Notes: generated by a model from the letters alone, not told the origin. A stretch of DNA of 64,000 bases from Caulobacter segnis (GCF_019931575.1 NZ_CP082923.1:5084001-5148000), one strand, 5' to 3'; positions 23,986 through 32,003 are shown, counted from the stretch's first letter. A program made the numbers and translations.

Positions 23986-25437
23986 CTAGAATTCGATCTG
24001 CATACGGGTCTGCAGCAGCGTCACCTTGGCGTCATTCTCAAGCGCGCCGATCGCGCGATTGTTGATCTTGGCCTTGGTGACATTCGCCATCAGGCGGACG
24101 TTGCTGTAGGGGTACCAGTTCAGGCCCGCCGTCAGGCCCTTGTACGTGCCGGCCGTCGCCAGGCCGGTCTGGTTGGCCAGAGCGGTCGCGGTGTTGGCCT
24201 TCATGTCGCCGAGGTCGGCGAAGTCGTAGCGCGCGGCCAGCTCATAGGCGCCGCGGCCGCCCTTATCGAGCGGATGCAGAACCTTGATCCGGCTGAATTG
24301 ACCACCGGCGTTGTAGGGGCGGACCTCGCCGGTCGGGAACCAGCTGGCCATCGCGTAGCCGGTGACGATGTCGAAGTCCTGGCCGCCATTGGCGGCGCTG
24401 CGGGTCGTGGCGATGCGGTCGACGCGAATTTTCGCGACCTCGCCCTGCAGCGACAGGTTCTTGCGGGTCCAGGCGCTTTCCAGAGCCAGGGTGGTGTCGC
24501 CCTTGCCGACGGCGCCGGTAGACAGCAGCACGCCGCCGGCCGAGTTCTGCGCGCGATAGGCGGTGTTGGCCGCGGCCGAATAGGTGAACGGCGTTTCGCC
24601 GCCGATCTCGCGGTAGCGGGCCGAGACGCCCAGGTGGACGGTCTGGGTCGGGGTCATGACCGGCGCCCAGGTGGCCCGAGCCATGGCGCCCGAGCGCTCC
24701 TTGGCGTTGTTGACGTTGTAGGCGCCCGCCGAGACGTCGGCCTTGTTGATCGAGTCGCCCTGCAGGGCGGCGCGCAGGGACCAGTTGCGGCCGACATGGG
24801 TAGCCTGCGCCGCCAGCACGAAGCCGTTGTCGGTCAGATCGCCGAACGGACCGCGCTCCATGAAGGTGATGGTCTTGATCGAGGTGAGGTTCTCGAGCCC
24901 ACCGACCTTCTGGTTGCCCACGGTCAGTAGCGTGCCGCTCTTCATGCGGTATTCGATGACCGCGTCGTCCCAGGCCCAGCCCGAACCGTTCGCCGCGCCG
25001 CCTTCCAGACGATACGCCCAGGACCCAACCTGACCCTCGGCGCCGAGGAACAGCTGGCGAGCCCGGTATTGGCGGGACTTGTAGGACGCGCCGGTGTTGC
25101 GATCGACATTCACATTGACGGCGTCGACCAGCAGGCGGCCGCGGACCTTGAAGGTCGCGCCGCTGGTCTCGGTGAACCGGGGCGAGTTCTCCCACTTGAT
25201 CTGGGTCGCGACGGCCGGCGCGGCCTTGGCGGTCGGCGCCGTGGCGATCGGAGTCGTGGCGATCGGAACGGGCGCATTGGCCTTGGCTTCCAGACTCTGG
25301 ATCCGTTCCTGCATGACGCGGAGCTGCGCCTTCAGCTCCTCCATGGCCGCGGCGTCGCTCTTGGGCGCTTCCTGAGCCGAGGCCATGCCGGCCATCATGC
25401 TGGCGGCGAACAGAGTTATGGGAAATAGTTTGCGCAA
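23986..25437 (-). CDS. OprO/OprP-like outer-membrane porin
   Basis: The 483-residue protein has a signal peptide (ending GMASAQ), a short coiled coil (about 30-53, EELKAQLRVMQERIQSLEAK) and a beta-barrel that ends in the outer-membrane signature phenylalanine (MQIEF). Barrel strands such as WENSPRFTETSGATFKVRGR and GLTAGLNWYPYSNVRLMANV match the Porin_O_P family. Family members form phosphate or pyrophosphate channels, but specificity cannot be read here and no Pho box is evident upstream. It lies first in a likely operon with the chemoreceptor. Confidence 0.85.
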   Translation of the reverse strand: MRKLFPITLFAASMMAGMASAQEAPKSDAAAMEELKAQLRVMQERIQSLEAKANAPVPIATTPIATAPTAKAAPAVATQIKWENSPRFTETSGATFKVRGRLLVDAVNVNVDRNTGASYKSRQYRARQLFLGAEGQVGSWAYRLEGGAANGSGWAWDDAVIEYRMKSGTLLTVGNQKVGGLENLTSIKTITFMERGPFGDLTDNGFVLAAQATHVGRNWSLRAALQGDSINKADVSAGAYNVNNAKERSGAMARATWAPVMTPTQTVHLGVSARYREIGGETPFTYSAAANTAYRAQNSAGGVLLSTGAVGKGDTTLALESAWTRKNLSLQGEVAKIRVDRIATTRSAANGGQDFDIVTGYAMASWFPTGEVRPYNAGGQFSRIKVLHPLDKGGRGAYELAARYDFADLGDMKANTATALANQTGLATAGTYKGLTAGLNWYPYSNVRLMANVTKAKINNRAIGALENDAKVTLLQTRMQIEF

Positions 25438-25772
25438 GTCGATCGCCCTGTTTTCTGAGAAAACGAGAATTGTTGAGCGAAGTGGATCGGTCTTGCGGAT
25501 GAATTCGTGATTAATACCTTAGGAAGCGCGACAATATGACCTACTGGACTGATGTCTCCGCAATTTTCTTATTGAAAACTTAAAATCAACCAGAGGTGTC
25601 CGTGGTATTCGTCGTAGGCGGAGAAGCACCCTCTAATCAGCTGTAGAAAGGGCGCGCCGCATTGCCGCGCGAGGAAGCGCTCGCCGAGGCTTTCCTTGAA
25701 CGGTCGCGGCTTATCGAAAGGAAGACATCGCGCGCGGCAGGCCCCTTGGGACGGCGGCGCGTGGATCGCCGG
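25438..25772. other. Intergenic region upstream of porin, AT-rich
   Basis: These 335 bp separate the porin start from the dnaQ stop. The part at 25490-25600 is distinctly AT-rich for this genome and probably contains the porin promoter on the minus strand, but no clear -35/-10 pair, Pho box or terminator stands out. No protein-coding frame with a credible start was found. It is also a candidate junction of a rearrangement (see findings). Confidence 0.5.
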
Positions 25773-26483
25773 CTAGCCCTCGGCCGCGACGACCCCAAAC
25801 TTGATCCAGAGCGCCTGGTCCTTGAGGTTCTTGCGCACCCAGGCGGCGTGAACCTCGCGCTCGGCGTCGGTCGACCGGGGAGCCAGGGGGCGCGAGCGGG
25901 CGCCGTACGAGCCCTGGATCGCCGCCGAGACCGACAGGGCCTCGACATGGGTCAGTTCCAGGGCGCGTTCCTTGCCGCCCTGCAGTTCCAGATAGACCTC
26001 GGCCAAGAGGTGGGAGTCGATCAGCGCCCCGTGCTTGTCACGGCTGTCCAGGCTGATCTTGAAGCGTTTGCACAGCGCGTCGAGCGAGTTGTACATGCCC
26101 GGAAAGCGCTTCTTGGCCATGGCCAGGGTGTCGATCCAGCGTTCCTCGAGGATCGGCGCGCGGCCGCACTTCTCCAGCTCGAAATTGACGAACGAGCGGT
26201 CGAAGGCGGCGTTGTGGGCGACCACGACGCTGTCGCCGACGAATTCCAGGAACTTGTCGGCGACCTCGTGGAACTTCGGCTTGCCGGTCAGGAAGGCGCT
26301 GGACAGGCCGTGAACCTTCTCGGCCTCGGCCGGCATGTCGCGCAGCGGATCGCAATATTCGTGGAACGAGCGGCCGGTCGGCATGAAGTCGACCACCTCG
26401 ATGCAGCCGATTTCGACCAGACGGTCGCCCGTCTTCGGATCGAAGCCGGTGGTTTCGGTGTCGAGGATGATTTCCCGGGCCAT
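25773..26483 (-). CDS. dnaQ: DNA polymerase III epsilon subunit (3'-5' proofreading exonuclease)
   Basis: DnaQ proofreads for the replicative polymerase. The 236-residue protein has all three DEDDh exonuclease motifs: ExoI LDTETTGFDPKTGDR, ExoII VVAHNAAFDRSFVNFE and ExoIII SRDKHGALIDSHLLAEVY with the catalytic His. The C-terminal tail is short and would contact the alpha subunit. It is last in the series ppsR-maf-aroE-coaE-dnaQ that reads away from the origin, 31 bp after coaE. Confidence 0.95.
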   Translation of the reverse strand: MAREIILDTETTGFDPKTGDRLVEIGCIEVVDFMPTGRSFHEYCDPLRDMPAEAEKVHGLSSAFLTGKPKFHEVADKFLEFVGDSVVVAHNAAFDRSFVNFELEKCGRAPILEERWIDTLAMAKKRFPGMYNSLDALCKRFKISLDSRDKHGALIDSHLLAEVYLELQGGKERALELTHVEALSVSAAIQGSYGARSRPLAPRSTDAEREVHAAWVRKNLKDQALWIKFGVVAAEG

Positions 26484-26514
26484 CGCTTTTCAATGGCCCG
26501 CTTCGGCGGCGGCT

Positions 26515-27114
26515 TCAAGCGGAGCCGGGAGTTCTCAACAGAGTCAGAAGGTCGCGGACCTGCTGGCGGGCGTGCTCGATCCCTTGCCCCGTATCGATGA
26601 CGAAGTCGGCGCGGGCGCGCTTTTCGGCGTCGGGCGTCTGGCGGGCCAGAATGGCCTCGAACTTCTCGGGCGTCATCTCCGGACGGGCCAGGACGCGGGC
26701 CCGCTGGACCTCGGCCGGGGCCGAAACGACCACGACCTTGTCGACCTTCTTCTCGCCCTTGGTCTCGAACAGCAGCGGGATGTCCAGCACGACGATCTCG
26801 TGGCCCTCGGCCTGGGCCTTCTCGAAGAAGCCGATCCGGTGGGCGCCGACCAGCGGATGGACGATCGCCTCCAGCTTGGCCAGGGCTTCGGAGTTTCCGA
26901 CCACCTGGGCGCTGAGCCTGGCGCGGTCGATCGCGCCGTTCACCACCACGCCGGGAAAGGCGGCCTCGACCGGGGCGACGGCCGCGCCGCCGGTGGCGTA
27001 GAGGGCGTGGACGGCGGCGTCGGAGTCGTAGACCGGCACGCCCTCGGCCTGGAACATGGCCGAGGTCGTCGACTTGCCCATGCCGATCGATCCGGTCAGG
27101 CCCAGAACCAGCAT
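26515..27114 (-). CDS. coaE: Dephospho-CoA kinase
   Basis: CoaE catalyses the last step of coenzyme A synthesis. The 199-residue enzyme begins with the P-loop GLTGSIGMGKST and has the family pattern MFQAEGVPVYDSDAAVH, HPLVGAHR and VVLDIPLLFETKGEKKVDKV. The C-terminal segment (ARADFVIDTGQGIEH) is also typical. It lies 3 bp after aroE on the same strand. Confidence 0.94.
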   Translation of the reverse strand: MLVLGLTGSIGMGKSTTSAMFQAEGVPVYDSDAAVHALYATGGAAVAPVEAAFPGVVVNGAIDRARLSAQVVGNSEALAKLEAIVHPLVGAHRIGFFEKAQAEGHEIVVLDIPLLFETKGEKKVDKVVVVSAPAEVQRARVLARPEMTPEKFEAILARQTPDAEKRARADFVIDTGQGIEHARQQVRDLLTLLRTPGSA

Positions 27115-27117
27115 GGC

Positions 27118-27975
27118 TCAGGCCTCGCCCAGCAGCTTCAAGGCCAGGCCGCGCACGTCGACCTCGGGGGAGGGCGGCTGGCCGTAGATCGCCTCGAAGG
27201 TCGGGATCGCCTGGCGCAGCAGCATCTCCAGCCCGTCGACCGTGCGGCGGCCGGCGGCCTCGGCCCGGCGCAGGAACTCGGTACGCAGCGGCTTGTAGAC
27301 CATGTCGACCACCACGGCGTCCTCGGGCGTCAGGTCCAGGCGCGCGGCCGGGCCATCGCCGCCGCCCAGGCCCAGCGAAGTGGCGTTGATGACCAGGCCC
27401 GCGTCGATCAGGTGATCGGTCAGGGCGTATTCGGCCACGGCGACCGTGCGCGGACCGAAGGCGGCGACCAGCTCCTGGGCGCGATCCAGGGTGCGGTTGA
27501 CGATCGCCACCTTGGGCGCGCCGGCCAGCAACAGAGCCGCGACCGCCCCCCGCGCCGCGCCGCCGGCGCCCAGGATCACCACGGGTCGGGCGGTGAGGTC
27601 GAAGCCCGGCGCCTGGGCGGCGATCGCGCCCAGCAGGCCGGGACCGTCGGTGTTGTCGGCCCGGATCACGCCGTCTTCCTCGAAGATCAGCAGGTTGGCC
27701 GCGCCGGCCATGCGCGCCAGGTCGCTGACCTGGTCAGCGGCGGCCAGGGCCTGTTCCTTGAACGGAATGGTGACGTTGAGCCCGCGCACCGCGCCGCCGC
27801 GCAGGCCGTCGACGAAGGTCGCGAAATGGTCGGCCGCCGGGGCGAACGGCACATAGGCCGCGTCGAGGCCCGCCGCCTGGATCCAGGCGTTGTGCAGGAT
27901 CGGGCTCATCGAGTGCTTGATCGGCTGACCGCAGACGCCGCCGACGATGGCGGCGCCGGAAATCCGGGAACTCAT
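27118..27975 (-). CDS. aroE: Shikimate dehydrogenase
   Basis: AroE reduces 3-dehydroshikimate with NADPH in aromatic amino-acid synthesis. The 285-residue protein contains VCGQPIKHSMSPILHNAW with substrate-binding serines, NVTIPFKEQA with the catalytic lysine, NTDGPGLLGAI, and the nucleotide site VILGAGGAARGAV. The ATG at 27975 overlaps the maf stop codon (ATGA). Confidence 0.95.
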   Translation of the reverse strand: MSSRISGAAIVGGVCGQPIKHSMSPILHNAWIQAAGLDAAYVPFAPAADHFATFVDGLRGGAVRGLNVTIPFKEQALAAADQVSDLARMAGAANLLIFEEDGVIRADNTDGPGLLGAIAAQAPGFDLTARPVVILGAGGAARGAVAALLLAGAPKVAIVNRTLDRAQELVAAFGPRTVAVAEYALTDHLIDAGLVINATSLGLGGGDGPAARLDLTPEDAVVVDMVYKPLRTEFLRRAEAAGRRTVDGLEMLLRQAIPTFEAIYGQPPSPEVDVRGLALKLLGEA

Positions 27976-28571
27976 ACGGCCAGGGCTCCATGAAGACGCA
28001 GGAAGTCGAGCAGGCCGATCAGCGGCAGGCCCAGGATGGTGAAGTAGTCGCCGTCGACCTGGTCGAACAGCTGCACGCCCTCGGCCTCCAGCTCGTAGCA
28101 GCCGACCGACCACAGCAGGGCCTCGCCGCGCCGCTCTATATACTGGTCCAGCCAGGCCTCGCTGAACGGGCGGACCGACAGCTTGGCGCTCTCGACGATC
28201 CGCCAGATCGGCTGGCCGTCGCGGGCGACGACCACGGCCGAGTGTAGCTTGTGGACCTGGCCCCGCAGCTCCAGCAGGCGCGCGCGGGCTTGCTCCAGCG
28301 TATCGACCTTGTCGATCAGCCGACCCTTGAGGTCGAGGGTCTGGTCCGCGCCGATGACCAGGCCGGGTCGCTTGGTCGAGACCTTGACCGCCTTCATCTC
28401 GGCCAGGGCGTCGGCGATGTCGCGCGGGGTGACGTCCTCGGCCAGCAGACCAGCCTTGGCCGCCTCCTCGTCGACGCCGGGGCTGATCGCCTCGAAGGCG
28501 ACGCCGGCGTTCTTCAGGATCATCTGCCGGGCCGAACTCTTCGACGCCAGCGTGACGGGAGTCAGGCTCAT
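27972..28571 (-). CDS. maf: Maf-family nucleotide pyrophosphatase
   Basis: Maf proteins hydrolyse non-canonical or modified nucleoside triphosphates and were first noted as septum-formation inhibitors. The 199-residue protein has the N-terminal family motif (LASKSSARQMIL), a substrate loop with GADQTL, and the C-terminal CYELEAEG and GDYFTILGLPL segments. Its ATG at 28571 overlaps the ppsR stop (ATGA). Confidence 0.9.
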   Translation of the reverse strand: MSLTPVTLASKSSARQMILKNAGVAFEAISPGVDEEAAKAGLLAEDVTPRDIADALAEMKAVKVSTKRPGLVIGADQTLDLKGRLIDKVDTLEQARARLLELRGQVHKLHSAVVVARDGQPIWRIVESAKLSVRPFSEAWLDQYIERRGEALLWSVGCYELEAEGVQLFDQVDGDYFTILGLPLIGLLDFLRLHGALAV

Positions 28572-29473
28572 CCCAGGACCTCGACCTTGCCGCGGCCGCC
28601 TGACAGGAGGTTGATGATCGCCGCCGCCGTCTCCTCGACCGAGCGGCGGGTGATGTCGATGACGGGCCAGTTCATCCGCTCGAACAGGCGGCGGGCGGCG
28701 ATGATCTCCTGGCGCACGGCGTCGCTGTCGACATAGTCGCTCTCGCGGTTCTCCTTGAGGGAGAGCAGGCGGTTGCGGCGGATCTGGATCAGGCGGTCGG
28801 GCGAGGTGATCAGGCCGACGATCAGGGTGTTCTTCAACTCGAACAGATCCTGCGGCGGCGGCCGGCCCGGCACCAGCGGCACATTGGCGGCGCGCACGCC
28901 CCGGTGAGCCAGATAGATGCAGGTCGGGGTCTTGGAAGTCCGCGACACGCCGACCAGGATGACGTCGGCCTGGGTCAGGTCCTGGCCGCCCTGGCCGTCG
29001 TCGTGGGCGATGGCGTAGTCCAGCGCCTCGATGCGGTCGAAATAGTCGTTGGTCAGGGCGTGCTGGGCGCCGACCCGGGTCGAGATCCGCGCGCCCAGAT
29101 AGCGCGACATGGCGCTGATCACCGGATCCAGGGCCGCGATGCATGGCATCTCCAGCTTGCGGCAGCCTTCTTCCAGCGCCGCGCGCAGGCCCGGATCGAC
29201 GATCGTGTGCATCACCACGCCCGGCGCGCCACCGATCTCTTCCAGCGCCCGATCCAACTGCCGGGTGGAACGCACCAGCGCGTAGATGTGTTCGATCGGA
29301 AGAATGTCGGTGAAACGGGCGCACACCGCGCGCGCCATGGCGTTCAAGGTTTCGCCCGTGGAGTCCGAAACCAGGTGGATATGGAAGTAGGTGGCGAAGC
29401 GCGGCGGCAGCCGTTCCTGCTCACCCTGACCCAGACTCTCCTGTGGATCATCCGTTAACGGTTGCTTAACCAC
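28568..29473 (-). CDS. ppsR: Pyruvate,phosphate dikinase regulatory protein / PSRP (DUF299)
   Basis: These bifunctional kinase/pyrophosphorylases switch PEP synthase or pyruvate phosphate dikinase on and off. The 301-residue protein contains the family N-terminal motif FHIHLVSDSTGETLNAMARA and the P-loop-like GVSRTSKTP. The only plausible start is GTG 29473 (GAGG upstream): no in-frame ATG, GTG or TTG occurs before the conserved motif. Remarkably, this start region also contains a perfect CtrA box and a DnaA box, so the replication origin runs into the coding sequence. Confidence 0.9.
   Translation of the reverse strand: MVKQPLTDDPQESLGQGEQERLPPRFATYFHIHLVSDSTGETLNAMARAVCARFTDILPIEHIYALVRSTRQLDRALEEIGGAPGVVMHTIVDPGLRAALEEGCRKLEMPCIAALDPVISAMSRYLGARISTRVGAQHALTNDYFDRIEALDYAIAHDDGQGGQDLTQADVILVGVSRTSKTPTCIYLAHRGVRAANVPLVPGRPPPQDLFELKNTLIVGLITSPDRLIQIRRNRLLSLKENRESDYVDSDAVRQEIIAARRLFERMNWPVIDITRRSVEETAAAIINLLSGGRGKVEVLG
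29442..29450 (-). promoter_or_regulatory. DnaA G-box-like site
   Basis: On the minus strand this reads TGATCCACA, one base from TTATCCACA and matching the moderate-affinity G-box form described for C. crescentus, as I recall it. It lies 4 bp from a perfect CtrA box, a spacing that would let the two proteins compete. Confidence 0.65.
29455..29469. promoter_or_regulatory. CtrA box 1 (inside ppsR start region)
   Basis: TTAACGGTTGCTTAA is a perfect TTAA-N7-TTAA. It covers codons 2-6 of ppsR and ends 4 bp inside its GTG start, so CtrA binding could silence both the origin and ppsR expression. Confidence 0.8.
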
Positions 29474-29664
29474 TTGCCTCGCCCCTGGGGACGCCTGGGC
29501 GCCGAAAGGCCCTTGAGGCGTCGTGACATGGCGCCGCTGTGATCAACGGTCGCATTGCTCGCGTATCATCCCCAGGCTCGCGCCGCATCCCCCGATAAGT
29601 GAATCCCGGCTGTCCAAACCCAGGGACAGAGTCTCGCCAGGGGTCTTTCACCCAATGTCGCGAG

Positions 29665-29679
29665 TTAAGAATTCATTAA
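29665..29679. promoter_or_regulatory. CtrA box 2
   Basis: TTAAGAATTCATTAA is a perfect TTAA-N7-TTAA in the middle of the origin. Confidence 0.85.
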
Positions 29680-29712
29680 GACCTTCAAGGGGCTGCTGGA
29701 CCATCCACATGA

Positions 29713-29727
29713 TTAACAGAGTCTTAA
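29713..29727. promoter_or_regulatory. CtrA box 3 with embedded GANTC
   Basis: TTAACAGAGTCTTAA is a perfect TTAA-N7-TTAA whose spacer contains the CcrM site GAGTC (29719-29723). It lies 4 bp from the weaker DnaA box at 29701-29709. Methylation state could affect CtrA binding here. Confidence 0.85.
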
Positions 29728-29834
29728 TCACATGTGGGAAGGGCTGGGGGCAAAGGCGCATGGCGTGTGGGAGTCATTCGCCTGTCAGGCGTTTTCCCCG
29801 CTTTGCAGTTGCCCTCCAACCCCCTCTTTCAATC

Positions 29835-29849
29835 TTAATTTCTTATTAA
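29835..29849. promoter_or_regulatory. CtrA box 4, hemE promoter side
   Basis: TTAATTTCTTATTAA is a perfect TTAA-N7-TTAA within the most AT-rich part of the origin, 71 bp upstream of the hemE ATG. In Caulobacter a CtrA-controlled hemE promoter overlaps the origin, and this box is suitably placed. A degenerate copy (CTTAGGTGTCTTACG) follows at about 29866. Confidence 0.85.
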
Positions 29850-29919
29850 GAAATGATAGGAGGGTCTTAGGTGTCTTACGGGCTTGAGCCCGAGCGAGGA
29901 CCGGGCTTTAACCCGAGCC

Positions 29920-30966
29920 ATGACGTCTCCCACCCAGACTCCTAAATTTCTCTCAACGCTCGCCGGTGAGAAGCACGCGAACCCACCGATCTGGTTCATG
30001 CGCCAGGCGGGGCGGTATCTGCCGGAGTACCGCGCGGTGCGGGCGACGGCCCCGGACTTCATCAGCTTCTGCTTCGATCCCGAGAAGGCGGCGGAAGTCA
30101 CCCTGCAGCCGATGCGCCGGTTTCCGTTCGACGCCTCGATCGTCTTCGCCGACATCCTGCTGATCCCGGGGGCTCTGGGCCAGAAGGTCTGGTTCGAGGC
30201 CGGCGAGGGTCCGAAGCTGGGCGAGATGCCGTCGATCGAGTCCATGGCCGAAAAGGCCGGCGAGGCGGGCAAGGCCCTTTCGCTCGTCGGGGAGACGCTG
30301 ACGAGAGTTCGTTCGGCGCTCGATCCGGACAAGGCCCTGATCGGCTTCGCCGGCGCGCCCTGGACCGTGGCGACCTACATGATCGAGAAGGGCTCCAGCG
30401 ATCGCAGCGGCGCGCGGACCTTCGCCTATCAGAACGCCGAGCAGCTGGACGCTCTGATCCAGGTGCTGGTCGACTCGACAATCGACTACCTGGCCATGCA
30501 GGTCGACGCCGGGGCCCAGGCCCTGAAGCTGTTCGAGAGCTGGGCCGAGGGCCTGTCCGAGCCGCTGTTCGATCGCCTGGTCACCCAGCCGCACATCCGG
30601 ATCATCGAGGGCCTGCGCGCGCGCGGCGTCACCGTGCCGATCATCGGTTTTCCGCGCGGCGCCGGGACGCTGGTCGAGGACTACGCGGCCAAGACGCCGG
30701 TTCAGGGCGTGGCGCTCGACACTTCGGCCTCGGCCAAGCTGGGCCAGTCGATCCAGAAGTCGAAGACCATCCAGGGCGCGCTGGACCCCCTGCTGCTGCG
30801 GGCCGGCGGCGACGCGCTGCTGCGTCGGGTCGACGAACTCCTGGAACAATGGAACCAGGGTCCCTACATCTTCAATCTGGGGCACGGCATCCTGCCCGAC
30901 ACGCCGATCGCCAATGTCGAACTGGTGCTGGAGCGGGTCACCGGTCAGAAGGTCGTTTCGCGGTGA
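29920..30966 (+). CDS. hemE: Uroporphyrinogen decarboxylase
   Basis: HemE converts uroporphyrinogen III to coproporphyrinogen III in haem synthesis. The 348-residue protein has the family motifs PPIWFMRQAGRYLPEYR (substrate-binding Arg and Asp sites) and IGFAGAPWTVATYMIEKG, and ends with NLGHGILPDTP. The ATG at 29920 is preferred over an upstream TTG. It is the first gene to the right of the origin and its promoter overlaps CtrA boxes. Its TGA overlaps the hemH start. Confidence 0.96.
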   Translation: MTSPTQTPKFLSTLAGEKHANPPIWFMRQAGRYLPEYRAVRATAPDFISFCFDPEKAAEVTLQPMRRFPFDASIVFADILLIPGALGQKVWFEAGEGPKLGEMPSIESMAEKAGEAGKALSLVGETLTRVRSALDPDKALIGFAGAPWTVATYMIEKGSSDRSGARTFAYQNAEQLDALIQVLVDSTIDYLAMQVDAGAQALKLFESWAEGLSEPLFDRLVTQPHIRIIEGLRARGVTVPIIGFPRGAGTLVEDYAAKTPVQGVALDTSASAKLGQSIQKSKTIQGALDPLLLRAGGDALLRRVDELLEQWNQGPYIFNLGHGILPDTPIANVELVLERVTGQKVVSR

Positions 30967-32003
30967 GCCGGAAGCTCGCTGTCGTCCTGTTCAATCTGGG
31001 TGGGCCGGACGGGCCGCGCGCCGTGCGGCCGTTCCTGTTCAACCTGTTCCGCGATCCGGCGATCATCGGCCTGCCAGCCATCGCCCGCTATCCGATCGCG
31101 GCCCTGATCGCGACGACCCGCGAGAAGACCGCCAAGGCCAACTACGCGATCATGGGCGGCGGTTCGCCGCTGCTGCCGGAAACGGAAAAGCAGGCGAGGG
31201 CGCTGGAAGCCGAGCTGGCCAAGGCGCTTCCGGGCGTCGAGGCCAAGTGCTTCATCGCCATGCGCTACTGGAACCCGCTGACCGGCGAGACCGCGAAACA
31301 GGTGAAGGCGTTCGGTCCCGACGAGATCGTGTTGCTGCCGCTCTATCCGCAGTTTTCGGCGACCACGACCGGATCGTCGTTGAAGGCCTGGGGCGAAACC
31401 TATTCGGGTCCGGGCCGCCAGACGAGCGTCTGCTGCTATCCGGACGAGCCGGGCCTGATCGAGGCGCACGCCCGGCTGATCCGCGAGACCTGGGAAAAGG
31501 CCGGTTCGCCGGCGAATGTCCGCCTGCTGTTCTCGGCCCATGGTCTGCCGGAAAAGGTCACCCTGTCCGGCGACCCGTACCAGAAGCAGATCGAGGCGAC
31601 CGCCGCGGCCGTCGCCGCCAGGCTGCCGGCGGACCTGGACTGGACGGTCTGCTACCAGAGCCGCGTCGGGCCGATGAAGTGGATCGGTCCCTCGACCGAC
31701 GAGGAGATCCGCCGGGCCGGGTCGGACGGGAAGGGCGTCATCGTCACCCCGATCGCCTTCGTCTCCGAGCATGTGGAAACCCTGGTCGAGCTCGACCACG
31801 AATACGCCGAGCTGGCCAAGGCGGTCGGGGTCGCCCCCTACATCCGCGTGCCGGCGCTGGGCGTGGCGCCGGAGTTCATCGCGGGCCTGGCCAAGACCGT
31901 GGCTGGCGCGCTCCAGACGAGCGGTAAAATTCTGCCCGCGTCGGACTGGCGGTGCGGACCTGAGTGGTCCAACTGCCCGTGCAAAGAGGGAGCCTCGGCG
32001 TGA
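30963..32003 (+). CDS. hemH: Ferrochelatase
   Basis: HemH inserts iron into protoporphyrin IX. The 346-residue protein begins VVLFNLGGPDGP and contains LPLYPQFSATTTGS, FSAHGLPEKV with the metal-binding His, and TPIAFVSEHVETLVELDHEY. The start is GTG at 30963 in a GTGA overlap with the hemE stop; no ATG is available. The C-terminus carries several cysteines (CGPEWSNCPC), a possible iron-sulfur site of the kind reported for some bacterial ferrochelatases. Confidence 0.94.
   Translation: MSRKLAVVLFNLGGPDGPRAVRPFLFNLFRDPAIIGLPAIARYPIAALIATTREKTAKANYAIMGGGSPLLPETEKQARALEAELAKALPGVEAKCFIAMRYWNPLTGETAKQVKAFGPDEIVLLPLYPQFSATTTGSSLKAWGETYSGPGRQTSVCCYPDEPGLIEAHARLIRETWEKAGSPANVRLLFSAHGLPEKVTLSGDPYQKQIEATAAAVAARLPADLDWTVCYQSRVGPMKWIGPSTDEEIRRAGSDGKGVIVTPIAFVSEHVETLVELDHEYAELAKAVGVAPYIRVPALGVAPEFIAGLAKTVAGALQTSGKILPASDWRCGPEWSNCPCKEGASA

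Larger units (their letters stand above)
29442..29919. other. Chromosomal replication origin (Cori-type) between ppsR and hemE
   Basis: In Caulobacter the origin lies between hemE and the PSRP gene, and the same context is present. The region has four perfect CtrA boxes (29455, 29665, 29713, 29835), a DnaA-type box TGTGGATCA (29442-29450), a weaker box CCATCCACA (29701-29709), and GANTC sites at 29434, 29601, 29629, 29719, 29771 and 29937. An AT-rich tract at 29822-29860 is a candidate unwinding element. CtrA would repress firing and DnaA would start it. No coding frame is credible in this 446-bp gap. Confidence 0.9.

Noticed and set aside
28572..29324. Upstream extension of the maf frame
   Set aside because: It lies in another frame of ppsR and is Arg/Pro-rich; the ATG at 28571 overlaps the ppsR stop and starts the conserved Maf sequence.
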